From CAXBES01 sp963974915 (lineage in GTDB: Bacteria > Bacteroidota > Bacteroidia > Flavobacteriales > Flavobacteriaceae), in assembly GCA_963974915.1 (NCBI GenBank), contig CAXBES010000006.1, positions 132,386-196,385 on the forward strand: a DNA stretch of 64,000 nucleotides, in the 5' to 3' direction. The notes beneath the pieces are model-generated. The model saw nothing but the letters and a program-made list of their open reading frames with translations, had not been told where the DNA came from and searched no databases. Of the stretch, positions 9,266 to 18,378 are shown one piece after another. Made by a program: the position numbers and the translations under genes. The stretch's first letter is position 1. Each line of letters opens with the position of its first letter.

Positions 9266-10144
9266 TTATTCGTGTTCCAACCGATCTTTAAATTCTGAGA
9301 TCTGAGCCTTTACCTTCGGATCTAACTCCGGAAACTTAATATCATCATACTTCTGAAGCTCTTCTAAAAGAATACTCGCTACTATGTATCTGGCAACCGG
9401 CTTATCGTCTGCCGGGATAACGTACCACGGAGCATTGGATTTAGATGTTCTGCTGATCGCATCCTCATAACACCTCATATAATCGTCCCATAAATCTCGC
9501 TCGTCCAGGTCACCGGGAGAAAACTTCCAATTCTTCTCCGGTTTGTTGAGTCTTCGTAACTGACGTTTTTTCTGCTCTTCTTTTGAAAGGTGAAGGAAGA
9601 ATTTAAATATTATAGTTCCGTTCGCCGCAATTGTTTTTTCGAAATTATTGATCTGTTCAAAACGTTTGTCCCAAAATGCTTCGTCCACATCATCTATAGT
9701 ATTGATACCTGGAAGTCGCTCTCCCAGGATATAATCCGGATGTACTCTGGTCACTAGAACATTTTCATAATGCGTTCTATTAAACACCCCAAACTTACCT
9801 CTTGCCGGTAAAGCTATATAATGTCTCCAAAGATAATCGTGGTTTCGCTCCAGGTCTGTAGGCACTTTAAAGCTATGCACCACAACCCCTCTGGCGTTAA
9901 AATCTTTAAAAACCTCCCTGATAAGACTATCCTTTCCGGCAGCATCCATCCCTTGAAAGCAAACTAAAACAGCATATTTTCCATGAGCGTACAACTTATC
10001 CTGAAGCTCCCCTAATTGCTCTCTCTCTTTTTCCAGATGCTTCTCTGCCTTTTTCTTAGATGCTTCTAAATTACTTACAGTTGGTATTTCTGAAAGCTCT
10101 ATTTTTCCAGTTACTTTAAAATCTGATGCCTTAATTGATTTCAT
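9266..10144 (-). CDS. ppk2: Polyphosphate kinase 2 family protein
   Basis: A 292-residue PPK2-type polyphosphate:nucleotide phosphotransferase. Walker A is GMDAAGKD (65-72). The lid/Walker B block NRTHYENVLVTRVHP and the RQLRRLNKPEKNWKFSPGDLDER block are typical of the class that phosphorylates AMP and/or ADP. The frame stays open upstream to a TTG at 10174, but the ATG at 10144 (MKSIKASDFK) fits the family N-terminus and was chosen. Cytoplasmic. It allows nucleotide recharging from polyphosphate. The gene stands alone between gaps of 37 and 137 bases. Confidence 0.9.
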   Translation of the reverse strand: MKSIKASDFKVTGKIELSEIPTVSNLEASKKKAEKHLEKEREQLGELQDKLYAHGKYAVLVCFQGMDAAGKDSLIREVFKDFNARGVVVHSFKVPTDLERNHDYLWRHYIALPARGKFGVFNRTHYENVLVTRVHPDYILGERLPGINTIDDVDEAFWDKRFEQINNFEKTIAANGTIIFKFFLHLSKEEQKKRQLRRLNKPEKNWKFSPGDLDERDLWDDYMRCYEDAISRTSKSNAPWYVIPADDKPVARYIVASILLEELQKYDDIKFPELDPKVKAQISEFKDRLEHE

Positions 10145-10281
10145 GTATAAAAGTTTTAAAGCTAAAGATAACAAACATTATCTGAACCAATCCGGCGTTG
10201 CTATTATCGTGTGTATCACAAGTAAACGAATATCAATAAATGTAATCACTGAAAACCTTAAAAGTTAACGCAGGGTTCCTT

Positions 10282-11445
10282 CTACTTGGAAGCAAAAGAC
10301 CTTACATCGTCCTCACTTACTTCCGAACCACCTAAAATAATAAGACGTTCTACCACATTTCTAAGTTCTCGTATATTTCCTGTCCAATCGTATTCCTGTA
10401 ACAGTTTTGTTGCCTTGGTCGAAAATTTCTTTTGAGCTGTACCATGCTCCTCGGCAATTTTCTTGGTAAAATATTCAATAAGCAATGGAATATCTTCACG
10501 CCTTTCATTAAGCGCAGGTACTTTTATCAGGATCACTGCCAAACGGTGATAAAGGTCTTCTCTAAAGTTACCTTCGGCTATTTCCTTTTTCAGGTCTTTA
10601 TTAGTGGCAGCGACAACGCGCACATCTACCTTAATATCTTTATCGCTTCCCACTCTTTGTACCTTATTCTCTTGAAGGGCTCTAAGCACTTTCGCCTGCG
10701 CCGAAAGGCTCATATCTCCCACCTCATCTAAAAATATAGTACCACCATTCGCGGCTTCGAACTTTCCAGCCCTATCCTTGTTAGCCGATGTAAACGCTCC
10801 TTTAACATGACCAAAAAGTTCACTTTCAATTAATTCACTGGGAATAGCAGCGCAATTAACCTCGATCATAGGACCTTTAGAGCGTTCACTTTTTTGGTGA
10901 ATCCAGTGAGCCACTAATTCTTTTCCAGTACCGTTTGGACCTGTAATGAACACACGAGCTTCGGTTGGTGAAACTTTCTCAATCATTTCTTTTATTTGAG
11001 TAATAGCTTCAGATTCGCCTATCATTTCGTAGTTCTTACTCACTTTTTTCTTTAAACGGGTATTTTCAACGACCAGTTCTTTTCTATCGAGGGCAATACG
11101 AACAGTATTTAAGAGTCGGTTTAGATCCGGAGGCTTAGAAATATAATCGAATGCGCCCAGTCTCATAGTGTTTACTGCAGTATCCAGATCGCCATGTCCT
11201 GATATCATTACCATAGGAACTTCGGGTTTTATCCTTTTCACAGCCTCGAGAACTTCAACACCATCCATTTTTGGCATTTTTATATCGCACAATACCAAAT
11301 CAAAGTCATCCTTTTTTATAAGTTCAATTCCGGCAAGACCATCTTCTGCTTCAGTTACCTGATAGGTATCATTTTCTTCGGAAAGTATTTTGACAAGAAC
11401 TCTGCGAATTGCAGCTTCATCTTCAATAATAAGTATTTTCGCCAT
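10282..11445 (-). CDS. Sigma-54-interaction-type response regulator lacking a DNA-binding domain
   Basis: A 387-residue response regulator. The receiver (1-~120) has acidic pocket E8/D9, phosphoacceptor D54 (LCDIKMP) and K104. The AAA+ sigma-54 activator domain (~141-370) has Walker A GPNGTGKE (169-176), the sigma-54 contact loop GAFTSA (216-221, usually GAFTGA) and Walker B GGTIFLDE (234-241). The protein ends at FASK-387, just after the AAA+ domain, so the usual C-terminal Fis-type helix-turn-helix is absent. No sensor kinase gene is adjacent. It sits 2 bases after the upstream barrel-protein gene, so the two are co-transcribed. Confidence 0.9.
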   Translation of the reverse strand: MAKILIIEDEAAIRRVLVKILSEENDTYQVTEAEDGLAGIELIKKDDFDLVLCDIKMPKMDGVEVLEAVKRIKPEVPMVMISGHGDLDTAVNTMRLGAFDYISKPPDLNRLLNTVRIALDRKELVVENTRLKKKVSKNYEMIGESEAITQIKEMIEKVSPTEARVFITGPNGTGKELVAHWIHQKSERSKGPMIEVNCAAIPSELIESELFGHVKGAFTSANKDRAGKFEAANGGTIFLDEVGDMSLSAQAKVLRALQENKVQRVGSDKDIKVDVRVVAATNKDLKKEIAEGNFREDLYHRLAVILIKVPALNERREDIPLLIEYFTKKIAEEHGTAQKKFSTKATKLLQEYDWTGNIRELRNVVERLIILGGSEVSEDDVRSFASK

Positions 11446-11447
11446 TT

Positions 11448-12338
11448 TTAAAATTTAAATTTCATTCCAGCTCTCACGTAGAATGTATTGTCGTCATTGA
11501 TTATATACGAGGTTTCCCTATTGTTATCCCGTATTCTGAATTCGTTATACACAGAATGCGCACCGTAAAGATAAAATAAAAGGTGGTCTGTAAAATAATG
11601 TTCGTAGCCTAAGCCGAAAAGTACCATGGTCATCGATACGTTTTCACCAACTACAGTATTGTCAGGAATAATAATGTTATTTTGTATGTTTCCGAAGAAA
11701 TTATCCAAAGTCCCAAATGCCTGAAATGCATCTTTATGCGAATCGTTTAAATAATATCGAATATTAGACTTGGGAACCCCAACGGTATAGGTCCAATTAG
11801 GATGAAATTCTTTATAAAAGTTGACCAAAGGAAGTGGATAGTTACGCCCTGGCGTTGTGGAGTAATTGAGACCCATAATAAGTCGGTAGGGCTTTTCAAC
11901 ACTCTCATCTTTCCTCTCGTAAATCGCATAAACAGCTCCAAGATATATAAGGTCATCGCTCACTAATTTACCTTCCAAGTTCGAATTTACACGAACTCCC
12001 GCTTTAAAACCAAGCCGCCAATTATCTGTCAATTTATAAGTATACCCCAGATAAGCCTCCATTTGCTGAATATTGCTAATGGTTTCCGGGTCGAATGGTA
12101 CGGGATCACCTATACTGATCTCGACATTACGATACTCTAAACCAATCACTAAAAAGCGTCCAGAGCCAACTTGAAGCGGTATTGGAGCTTGAACCAATGC
12201 GCGGTAGCGACTAATTGAGTTATTTGAGTTTGAATACGGAATATGTAAATATTCGATTCTGGCTAAATCTGTGGTTTGAGTAAAACCAAGGGTTGTCAAC
12301 ATGAAACATGCGACAAACACTATAAAGTGTTTTTTCAT
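11448..12338 (-). CDS. Outer-membrane beta-barrel protein (DUF6268-like)
   Basis: A 296-residue exported protein with a signal peptide (residues 1-20, LTTLGFTQ) and regularly alternating amphipathic strands ending in an aromatic C-terminus (TFYVRAGMKFKF), the pattern of an outer-membrane beta-barrel. The N-terminal ARIEYLHIPYSNSNNSISRYRALVQAPIPL block resembles DUF6268 proteins; family membership is from memory. The gene ends 2 bases before the sigma-54-type regulator and follows the MscS gene by 16 bases, so the three form one operon. No function is known. Confidence 0.65.
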   Translation of the reverse strand: MKKHFIVFVACFMLTTLGFTQTTDLARIEYLHIPYSNSNNSISRYRALVQAPIPLQVGSGRFLVIGLEYRNVEISIGDPVPFDPETISNIQQMEAYLGYTYKLTDNWRLGFKAGVRVNSNLEGKLVSDDLIYLGAVYAIYERKDESVEKPYRLIMGLNYSTTPGRNYPLPLVNFYKEFHPNWTYTVGVPKSNIRYYLNDSHKDAFQAFGTLDNFFGNIQNNIIIPDNTVVGENVSMTMVLFGLGYEHYFTDHLLFYLYGAHSVYNEFRIRDNNRETSYIINDDNTFYVRAGMKFKF

Positions 12339-12354
12339 AAATCATTTTTACTTT

Positions 12355-13323
12355 TTAATCATCGGCTAAATTTGTTGAAAGATTACTATTGGTTGAATTG
12401 TTGTTATTATTGTCGTTATTGTGTTTGTTATCGTTGTCGTTACTTGCAAAAACATGAACATCGCGTTGTGGGAATGGTATGGTAACATTATTCTCACGGA
12501 AAAGCGCATCAATCCTAAATCGGATCTCACTTTTTATTTTCGGATCCACAAAGCTGTCGGTTATAAAAAAATAAACACTAAAATCTAATGAGGAATCACC
12601 AAAGTTTTCGAATAAAGCAAAGGGTTTCGGTGTTTTTAAAACTCCTTTTTGCTCGGCTACACTTTGAAGTAATAACTTTTCTACCTTCCTCACATCACTT
12701 CCGTAGGCAACACCTACACTAACCGACTCTCTGGTTGTCTTATGATTTTGAGTATAATTATATATTGATTCGGTAATAAATTTATGGTTCGGGATTATAA
12801 TAATTTTGTCATCTCTTGTTAGCGCTCTGGTAGTTCTTAATTTAATCTCTACTACCCTACCTACTTTCCCGTTTATTTCAATTATATCTCCTACGAGTAA
12901 AGACTTATCTAAAATGATGAAAATCCCGCCAATTATATCCTGAAAGAGCTCCTGTAATGCTAGTCCTAAACCTACCAGTAAGGCAGCAGAAGCAGCAATA
13001 AACGGAGTTACGTTTATCCCCGCTAAACTCAATACCACAAATACAACGATGATATAAGTTATGTATTTTATAAACTTAAATACACTTATAAATTTATTCT
13101 TATCGGTACTGTCCATTTTTCGGGTAAACAACACCCGAATCCACTTCAGCAAAAAACTGGCGATCACAAATGAAATTAATACAAGGAATAACAATCCAAC
13201 AGTGATGTCAATTTGTTTATCACCTTCCCCAAAATGAATCCCGTAGTTTAGAAACTCCCGGATTGCACCCCAGATATCTTCCTTAACTACTTCTTCTATT
13301 TTCTCTGTAACCTGCTCTTGCAC
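12355..13323 (-). CDS. MscS-family mechanosensitive ion channel
   Basis: A 322-residue small-conductance mechanosensitive channel. Three membrane segments are visible: about 43-64 (LLFLVLISFVIASFLL), 83-103 (ITYIIVVFVVLSLAGI) and the pore helix 105-140 (FIAASAALLVGLGLALQELFQDIIGGIFIIL). A beta domain with VGDIIEINGKVGRVVEIKLRTT and a C-terminal alpha/beta domain follow. It opens under membrane tension and releases solutes. The last ~30 residues are an odd low-complexity Asn/Asp tail from an (AAT/AAC)-rich run at 12366-12440. It lies 5 bases after the ABC permease gene, so it may be part of the same transcript. Confidence 0.92.
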   Translation of the reverse strand: MQEQVTEKIEEVVKEDIWGAIREFLNYGIHFGEGDKQIDITVGLLFLVLISFVIASFLLKWIRVLFTRKMDSTDKNKFISVFKFIKYITYIIVVFVVLSLAGINVTPFIAASAALLVGLGLALQELFQDIIGGIFIILDKSLLVGDIIEINGKVGRVVEIKLRTTRALTRDDKIIIIPNHKFITESIYNYTQNHKTTRESVSVGVAYGSDVRKVEKLLLQSVAEQKGVLKTPKPFALFENFGDSSLDFSVYFFITDSFVDPKIKSEIRFRIDALFRENNVTIPFPQRDVHVFASNDNDNKHNNDNNNNNSTNSNLSTNLADD

Positions 13324-13328
13324 TTTAT

Positions 13329-14639
13329 TTAATATTTAAGCCATTTAAATATCTCCTTATAGCTCGCTTTTTTTCCATACATCAAGATACCCACCCTATA
13401 GATCTTTGATGCAAACCAAACGGTTCCAATAAATGTCGCAAATAAAATTGCAATTGAGAGTATCTGTTGCCATATTGGTACACCAAAAGGAATTCTCATT
13501 AGCATTACCACCGGACTCGTAAAAGGGATGTATGAAAAGACTTGAGACACCGTTCCATGCGGATTCTCGATCACGGTAAAGAAACCAACATATACCGCCA
13601 GAATAAGCGGCATTAGTATTGGCATCATAAATTGTTGGGTGTCAGTTTCACTGTCAACCGCTGCACCTATTGCCGCATATAAAGATGCGTAGAGAAGATA
13701 GCCTCCCACAAAAAATAACAGAAACATTATAGTCAAATTTAAGAGAGGTAAATTGTTTATCTCCATCATCACTTCTTGTATAAATTGCGGCGACCCCGAA
13801 TCTACTCCTTGCGTGATCATTTCTTGTTGTTGAGACGAAACTGCCGAAGGATCTATTCCAAAAATAGAACTTACCACTAAACTTAAAACACCTATAAGAA
13901 CCACCCATACCATAAATTGAGTAATCCCCGCCAGAGAAGTACCAAAGATCTTCCCGAGCAACAATTTCATTGGTTTTACCGATGAAATGATAACCTCTAT
14001 TATCCTACTGGTCTTCTCTTCTATCACGCTCCTCATGATCATATTGCCATAGATAATTATGAACATAAAGAGTAAATATCCCGCAGCTCCGCCAAAAATC
14101 AACTTAAGCCCGGATCCTAATTTCGATGTTTCCTCTCCTTTATATGTCTCAAGATGTGTATTGATCTTTATTCTCAATTCCTTTATCTGTTCGGCATCTA
14201 TTCCGGCTTCTCTCAGTTTTACCGTATTAACTTTTTCCTCAATAGCATCTTCAATATCATCCATTACCACTAAAGAAGGTGAATCTTCACTATAAAAGGT
14301 AATACTATCTGCCAGGTCCTCTATTTTATTTGTCTTTGGAATATAAAGCAGACCATAATTTTCATCTTCTTCATTACTTTTCTTTGCTTCGGAAAGGCTC
14401 ATACCCGAGACCATGTTGTATTTTAAGTTATCGGTGCTTTCGAACTGATTCTGAAACAACCCACTTTCGTCTAAAACTGAAACAACTCGTACTTTATCAT
14501 TGTTCAAGTTTGAGAGGTAAGCGACTAAGGTGAAAATTCCGACGAAGATCAACGGACTCAAAAAAGTCATGATAATAAACGACTTGTTTCGTACTTTATT
14601 CAGGTATTCTCTTTTTATAATTAAGGAAAGATGATTCAT
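13329..14639 (-). CDS. ABC-2 type permease (NatB-like)
   Basis: A 436-residue membrane protein with one N-terminal membrane helix (~21-43), a large extracytoplasmic domain (~44-185), and a cluster of helices from ~186 to the end (YLLFMFIIIYGNMIMRSVIEEKTSRIIEVIISSV is the conserved coupling region). This is the ABC-2/NatB layout used in sodium or drug efflux. The matching ATPase gene is 9 bases upstream. The TSRIIEV segment is a hallmark of these permeases. The substrate is not evident. Confidence 0.9.
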   Translation of the reverse strand: MNHLSLIIKREYLNKVRNKSFIIMTFLSPLIFVGIFTLVAYLSNLNNDKVRVVSVLDESGLFQNQFESTDNLKYNMVSGMSLSEAKKSNEEDENYGLLYIPKTNKIEDLADSITFYSEDSPSLVVMDDIEDAIEEKVNTVKLREAGIDAEQIKELRIKINTHLETYKGEETSKLGSGLKLIFGGAAGYLLFMFIIIYGNMIMRSVIEEKTSRIIEVIISSVKPMKLLLGKIFGTSLAGITQFMVWVVLIGVLSLVVSSIFGIDPSAVSSQQQEMITQGVDSGSPQFIQEVMMEINNLPLLNLTIMFLLFFVGGYLLYASLYAAIGAAVDSETDTQQFMMPILMPLILAVYVGFFTVIENPHGTVSQVFSYIPFTSPVVMLMRIPFGVPIWQQILSIAILFATFIGTVWFASKIYRVGILMYGKKASYKEIFKWLKY

Positions 14640-14648
14640 AATCTGGAA

Positions 14649-15575
14649 TTAGTTGTTGCTAACAGTTTCAATAAAAATATCATTTGCAGAAGGAATAACT
14701 TCCACAAAATGCGAAAGCTGCCCCTTGGAGGTTAAGTAACTAACCAAATCATTGGGAGAATCCCCCTCAGGAATTTTAATTTTATACTGCAACTCGTCAT
14801 TAATACTCTTAAACGATGCCGGCGATATCTCGAAGCGACCTTCTAACTCTGTCAATACTTCTTCCCTATTGTTGGTTTGTAAGCCAACCTCGAAAGTATT
14901 CGATTTATAGGCGCGTTTAATATCGATGAGTTTACCATCGAGAATTTTATTCGATTTATGAATTAATGCGATGTGATCACACATTTCCTCTACAGATTCC
15001 ATTCTGTGAGTTGAAAAAATCACCGTTGCTCCTTCATCGCGAAGTTTCAGGATTTCATCTTTTATCAAGTTTGCATTTATGGGATCGAAACCACTAAAAG
15101 GCTCATCAAAAATTAGTAATTTAGGTTGGTGCAAGACAGTGACGACAAACTGTATTTTTTGTGCCATACCTTTAGACAGTTCCTGTATCTTTTTATTCCA
15201 CCAATCCCCAATTTCAAGCCTGTCGAACCAATATTTTAATCTGGTTTTCGCCTCCTGATGAGAAAGTCCTTTTAGCTGAGCCAGATATAAAGCCTGCTCT
15301 CCAACTTTCATAGATTTATACAAACCTCTTTCCTCCGGCAGGTACCCAATATTCTGAATATGCCGAGGTTTCAACACTTCTCCGTCTAAAAAAACCGATC
15401 CTGTATCGGGCATTGTAATTTGATTAATAATTCTAATGAATGTTGTTTTGCCAGCTCCGTTCGGACCAAGCAGTCCGAAAATACTTCCCTTCGGAACCTC
15501 TATAGATATATTGTTGATCGCTTTATAGTCTCCAAAGGACTTTGAAACGTTATTGGCTACTAAGAGTTTTTCCAT
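14649..15575 (-). CDS. ABC transporter ATP-binding protein (NatA-like)
   Basis: A 308-residue ATPase with Walker A (GPNGAGKTT), a signature region LSKGMAQK, Walker B (LLIFDEPFSGFDP) and H-loop (STHRMES). The C-terminal ~80-residue extension is the DUF4162-like tail common in NatA-type proteins. It energises the permease encoded 9 bases downstream. The operon continues into mscS, the barrel protein and the response regulator with gaps of 2-16 bases, so the five genes probably share a promoter in the 267-base gap upstream. Confidence 0.93.
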   Translation of the reverse strand: MEKLLVANNVSKSFGDYKAINNISIEVPKGSIFGLLGPNGAGKTTFIRIINQITMPDTGSVFLDGEVLKPRHIQNIGYLPEERGLYKSMKVGEQALYLAQLKGLSHQEAKTRLKYWFDRLEIGDWWNKKIQELSKGMAQKIQFVVTVLHQPKLLIFDEPFSGFDPINANLIKDEILKLRDEGATVIFSTHRMESVEEMCDHIALIHKSNKILDGKLIDIKRAYKSNTFEVGLQTNNREEVLTELEGRFEISPASFKSINDELQYKIKIPEGDSPNDLVSYLTSKGQLSHFVEVIPSANDIFIETVSNN

Positions 15576-15710
15576 ACTATGGTTTGAGTTAGGTAAATAT
15601 ATTGAATTGCAAGTGAAGCACTCTTCGTATTAAGAGTATTTTAAAACTATTTGTGAGTGAAACCTATATTTTGTTACAAAAACGGAGAAGAAATGAGGCA
15701 CTTTGACTTG

Positions 15711-15755
15711 GTTTAAAAAACAAAACCCACCCTTTAAAATACATTGAAGGGTGGG
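15711..15755 (-). terminator. Rho-independent terminator after grpE-dnaJ
   Basis: In the minus-strand transcript CCCACCCTT and AAGGGTGGG form a 9-bp G/C-rich stem at 15726-15755, followed by a T-rich run down to 15711. It lies 88 bases after the dnaJ stop and closes the grpE-dnaJ operon. The rest of the gap 15576-15842 shows no convincing gene. Confidence 0.85.
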
Positions 15756-15842
15756 AAAAAAATTGCTATGAAAAAGAAAAATTATCACTACTTAGAAGTA
15801 GCGACTTTCAAATATAAGTAAAATAATTAAATTAACGTTTGT

Positions 15843-16949
15843 TTAAGAAAACATATCCTTTACTTTTTCAAAAAACGATTTATCTTCTTTCTCCGGCTTC
15901 GGTTGAAAATGTTCATCATTACTCATTTTCTCGAAAAATTCACGTTGCTCTTTAGTAAGATCTTTTGGTGTCCAAACATTCACATGTACCAATAGATCTC
16001 CGGTTCCGTAGCCATTTATACTAGGAATTCCTTTATTTCGAAGGCGTAGTATCTTCCCACTTTGCGTTCCCGATTCTACTTTGATACGCACCTTTCCGGT
16101 TACCGTATCAATTTCTTTAGACGTACCTAGAGCGGCTTCCGAAAAACTAATATAAAGATCGTAATGTAGATTATCACCTTCACGTTGCAAGGCTGGGTGC
16201 GGCTGTTCTTCAATTGCCACTAATAAGTCACCCGGTATTCCATTTCCCGGTGCATCATTCCCTTTCCCGGTAACTTTTAATTGCATCCCATCTACAACTC
16301 CGGCCGGAATCTTAATAGAAACAGTTTCTTCGGTAGATAACATTCCCTGAGCGTCTGCATTAGCAGGTTTTTTGTCTATCACCTGTCCGCTACCACCACA
16401 AGTACTGCAGGTAGCAGAAGTTTGCATCCTTCCAAGAATTGTATTCTGTATTCGCGTTACTTGTCCGTTACCGTTACAGGTTCCACAGGTACTATAAGTA
16501 GTTCCCTGTGCGACCTTCTTACGTTTTACTTTTATCTTTTTCTCAACGCCATTGGCGATTTCCTCTAAAGTTAACCGAACACGAATACGCAGATTGCTTC
16601 CTTTGATGGTACGGCGTCCGCCACCTCCGAAGCCACTAAAACCTCCAAAAGCACCGCCGAAAATATCTCCAAACTGACTAAAGATATCGTCCATATTCAT
16701 ACCACCGCCGCCAAATCCACCGGCACCTTCAAAAGCCTGATGACCATATTGATCATATCTTGCTTTTTTGTTTGGATCACTTAAGACTTCGTACGCTTCT
16801 GCTGCCTTTTTAAAAAGCTCTTCAGATTTCGCATCGCCGGGATTTTTATCCGGGTGGTACTCTATTGCTTTTTTTCGATAAGCTTTCTTAATCTCCGCCG
16901 CCGTGGCAGTTTTAGATACACCTAATAACTCGTAATAATCTTCTTTCAT
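15843..16949 (-). CDS. dnaJ: DnaJ co-chaperone with reduced zinc region
   Basis: A 368-residue Hsp40. The J domain (1-70) carries HPD at 32-34, needed to stimulate DnaK. A Gly/Phe-rich linker covers ~75-112. The zinc region has only two CxxCxGxG motifs (CGTCNGNG from 155 and CSTCGGSG from 181) instead of four; their spacing matches canonical repeats 2 and 3, so one zinc site remains. The C-terminal peptide-binding domains follow. It starts 4 bases after grpE and is co-transcribed. The reduced zinc region is, from memory, shared by other flavobacteria. Confidence 0.94.
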   Translation of the reverse strand: MKEDYYELLGVSKTATAAEIKKAYRKKAIEYHPDKNPGDAKSEELFKKAAEAYEVLSDPNKKARYDQYGHQAFEGAGGFGGGGMNMDDIFSQFGDIFGGAFGGFSGFGGGGRRTIKGSNLRIRVRLTLEEIANGVEKKIKVKRKKVAQGTTYSTCGTCNGNGQVTRIQNTILGRMQTSATCSTCGGSGQVIDKKPANADAQGMLSTEETVSIKIPAGVVDGMQLKVTGKGNDAPGNGIPGDLLVAIEEQPHPALQREGDNLHYDLYISFSEAALGTSKEIDTVTGKVRIKVESGTQSGKILRLRNKGIPSINGYGTGDLLVHVNVWTPKDLTKEQREFFEKMSNDEHFQPKPEKEDKSFFEKVKDMFS

Positions 16950-16953
16950 ACTG

Positions 16954-17502
16954 TTATTGTCCTATAACTACTTTAGGGTAGCGAATTATTTTATCACCTA
17001 AAGTGTAGCCTTTTTCTACTACATCAATAATTTTCCCCTTCAATTTCTTCGATGGGGCGGGAATTTGAGTAATTGCCTCATGAATTTCGGCATCAAAGGT
17101 ATCCCCTTCATTTGTTTCAATAACCTGAAGTCCTTTAGCCTTCAGAGTTTCTACCAGCTTGTTATGAATTAAGCTCACGCCCTTCAAAAGACTATCGTCT
17201 TCAGATTTATTAATCTCCTTCAGAGCTCTTTCAAAATCATCTAAAACAGGCAACATAGAGATCATAACCTCTTGGCCCGCAGTTTTAAATAATTCAATTC
17301 GCTCGCGTCCCGTTCTCTTTTTATAGTTTTCAAATTCTGCAAATAATCGCAAATAGCGATCCTTTTCTGTCTGCAGTTCTAACTGTGCATTTTCCAAAGC
17401 ATCTACATTTTCATTGTTCGTCGTTTCATTGTCGACAGTAGCTTCTTCTTGAGAATTTAATTCCTCAACCATATTCTCAACATTTTTATCTTTCTTGCTC
17501 AT
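16954..17502 (-). CDS. grpE: GrpE nucleotide exchange factor
   Basis: A 182-residue GrpE. A long acidic N-terminal tail and coiled coil (QLELQTEKDRYLRLFAEFENYKKRTGRERIELFKTAGQEVM) lead into the four-helix and beta domains ending in GYTLGDKIIRYPKVVIGQ. It releases ADP from DnaK in the Hsp70 cycle. First gene of grpE-dnaJ. The 157-base gap to the divergent yceI gene must hold both promoters; no CIRCE-type inverted repeat is visible there. Confidence 0.95.
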   Translation of the reverse strand: MSKKDKNVENMVEELNSQEEATVDNETTNNENVDALENAQLELQTEKDRYLRLFAEFENYKKRTGRERIELFKTAGQEVMISMLPVLDDFERALKEINKSEDDSLLKGVSLIHNKLVETLKAKGLQVIETNEGDTFDAEIHEAITQIPAPSKKLKGKIIDVVEKGYTLGDKIIRYPKVVIGQ

Positions 17503-17623
17503 AAATGAGTATTATTTTCTGTTTTTCTGAAGGGAGCAAAAGTACTGCCATTTCTTATAAAATGTCAAAATGTCACGGTATTATTTTAATATTTATTTAA
17601 GATGAAATCATTTCACGTATTGA

Positions 17624-17631
17624 TATTTTTG
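17624..17631 (+). promoter_or_regulatory. Candidate -7 box for the YceI gene
   Basis: TATTTTTG matches the Bacteroidota -7 consensus TAnnTTTG and lies 29 bases before the start codon. No good -33 TTG is found at normal spacing, so the call rests on the -7 box alone. Confidence 0.4.
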
Positions 17632-17659
17632 CTGCCTTAACCATTAAAGAAAACTAAAA

Positions 17660-18325
17660 ATGAAAAAACAATTTTTAAATATTGCGTGTATACTTTTAAT
17701 ATCTATTGGGGCGGTTTCTTGTAAAGAAAACACTAAGGACAGTGAAACTAATGAGGTTGAGGCTGTAGCTGAAGCATCTAACGATGCAACCAACTTTACA
17801 GTTGATACAGAAAAATCTAAAATATCATGGAAAGGTGAAAAACCTACTGGGACGCATTACGGAACTATTAAAATAGCTTCCGGGACCGTATCTGCTGAGA
17901 ATAAAGATATTCAGGCCGGTAACTTCACGATCGACATGAAAACTATTGAAAGTGAAGATCTGGAAGGCGACTCAAAAGCAAATCTAGAAGCGCACTTAAT
18001 GGGAACTGTTGAAGGGAAAGAAGGTGATTTTTTCAATGTAAACGCTTATCCAACCTCTACCTTTGAACTTACAAGCGTCGAAGGAGAAGGTGGAAATGTA
18101 ACCGTGAAAGGAAATTTGACCATAAAAGATAAAACCAATGCGATCGAATTTCCGGCAACTGTATCCTTCCCCGGCGATACTATGTTGTTAAAGAGTGAGA
18201 CTTTCACAATTGACAGAACCAAGTGGGATGTAAATTATGGCTCAAAATCGATCTTCGATAATTTGGGAGATAAATTCATATCAGACGAAATTGAATTAAC
18301 CGTAGAATTACACGCTAGTAAGTAA
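17660..18325 (+). CDS. YceI family lipoprotein
   Basis: A 221-residue YceI-like lipocalin-type protein. The signal peptide ends in a lipobox (GAVSC, cysteine at 22), then an acidic linker, then the YceI beta-barrel from about residue 45 (FTVDTEKSKISWKGEKPTGTHYGTIKI) to the end (DEIELTVELHA). YceI proteins bind isoprenoid-like lipids; the role in flavobacteria is not established. It sits alone, divergent from grpE and closed by a strong bidirectional terminator. Confidence 0.92.
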   Translation: MKKQFLNIACILLISIGAVSCKENTKDSETNEVEAVAEASNDATNFTVDTEKSKISWKGEKPTGTHYGTIKIASGTVSAENKDIQAGNFTIDMKTIESEDLEGDSKANLEAHLMGTVEGKEGDFFNVNAYPTSTFELTSVEGEGGNVTVKGNLTIKDKTNAIEFPATVSFPGDTMLLKSETFTIDRTKWDVNYGSKSIFDNLGDKFISDEIELTVELHASK

Positions 18326-18340
18326 AAAACGCTAGATACA

Positions 18341-18378
18341 AAAAATAAGGGCGGCCTGCGGCCGCCCTTATTTTTTTT
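18341..18378. terminator. Strong bidirectional terminator
   Basis: AAATAAGGGCGGCC and GGCCGCCCTTATTT pair perfectly around TGC, flanked by A-runs on one side and T-runs on the other. It serves the YceI gene and the convergent epimerase gene, whose TAA stop lies inside the stem. Confidence 0.95.

Noticed and set aside
15768..15821. 17-codon plus-strand frame after the dnaJ terminator
   Set aside because: Very short, no promoter or terminator of its own, and no recognisable pattern.
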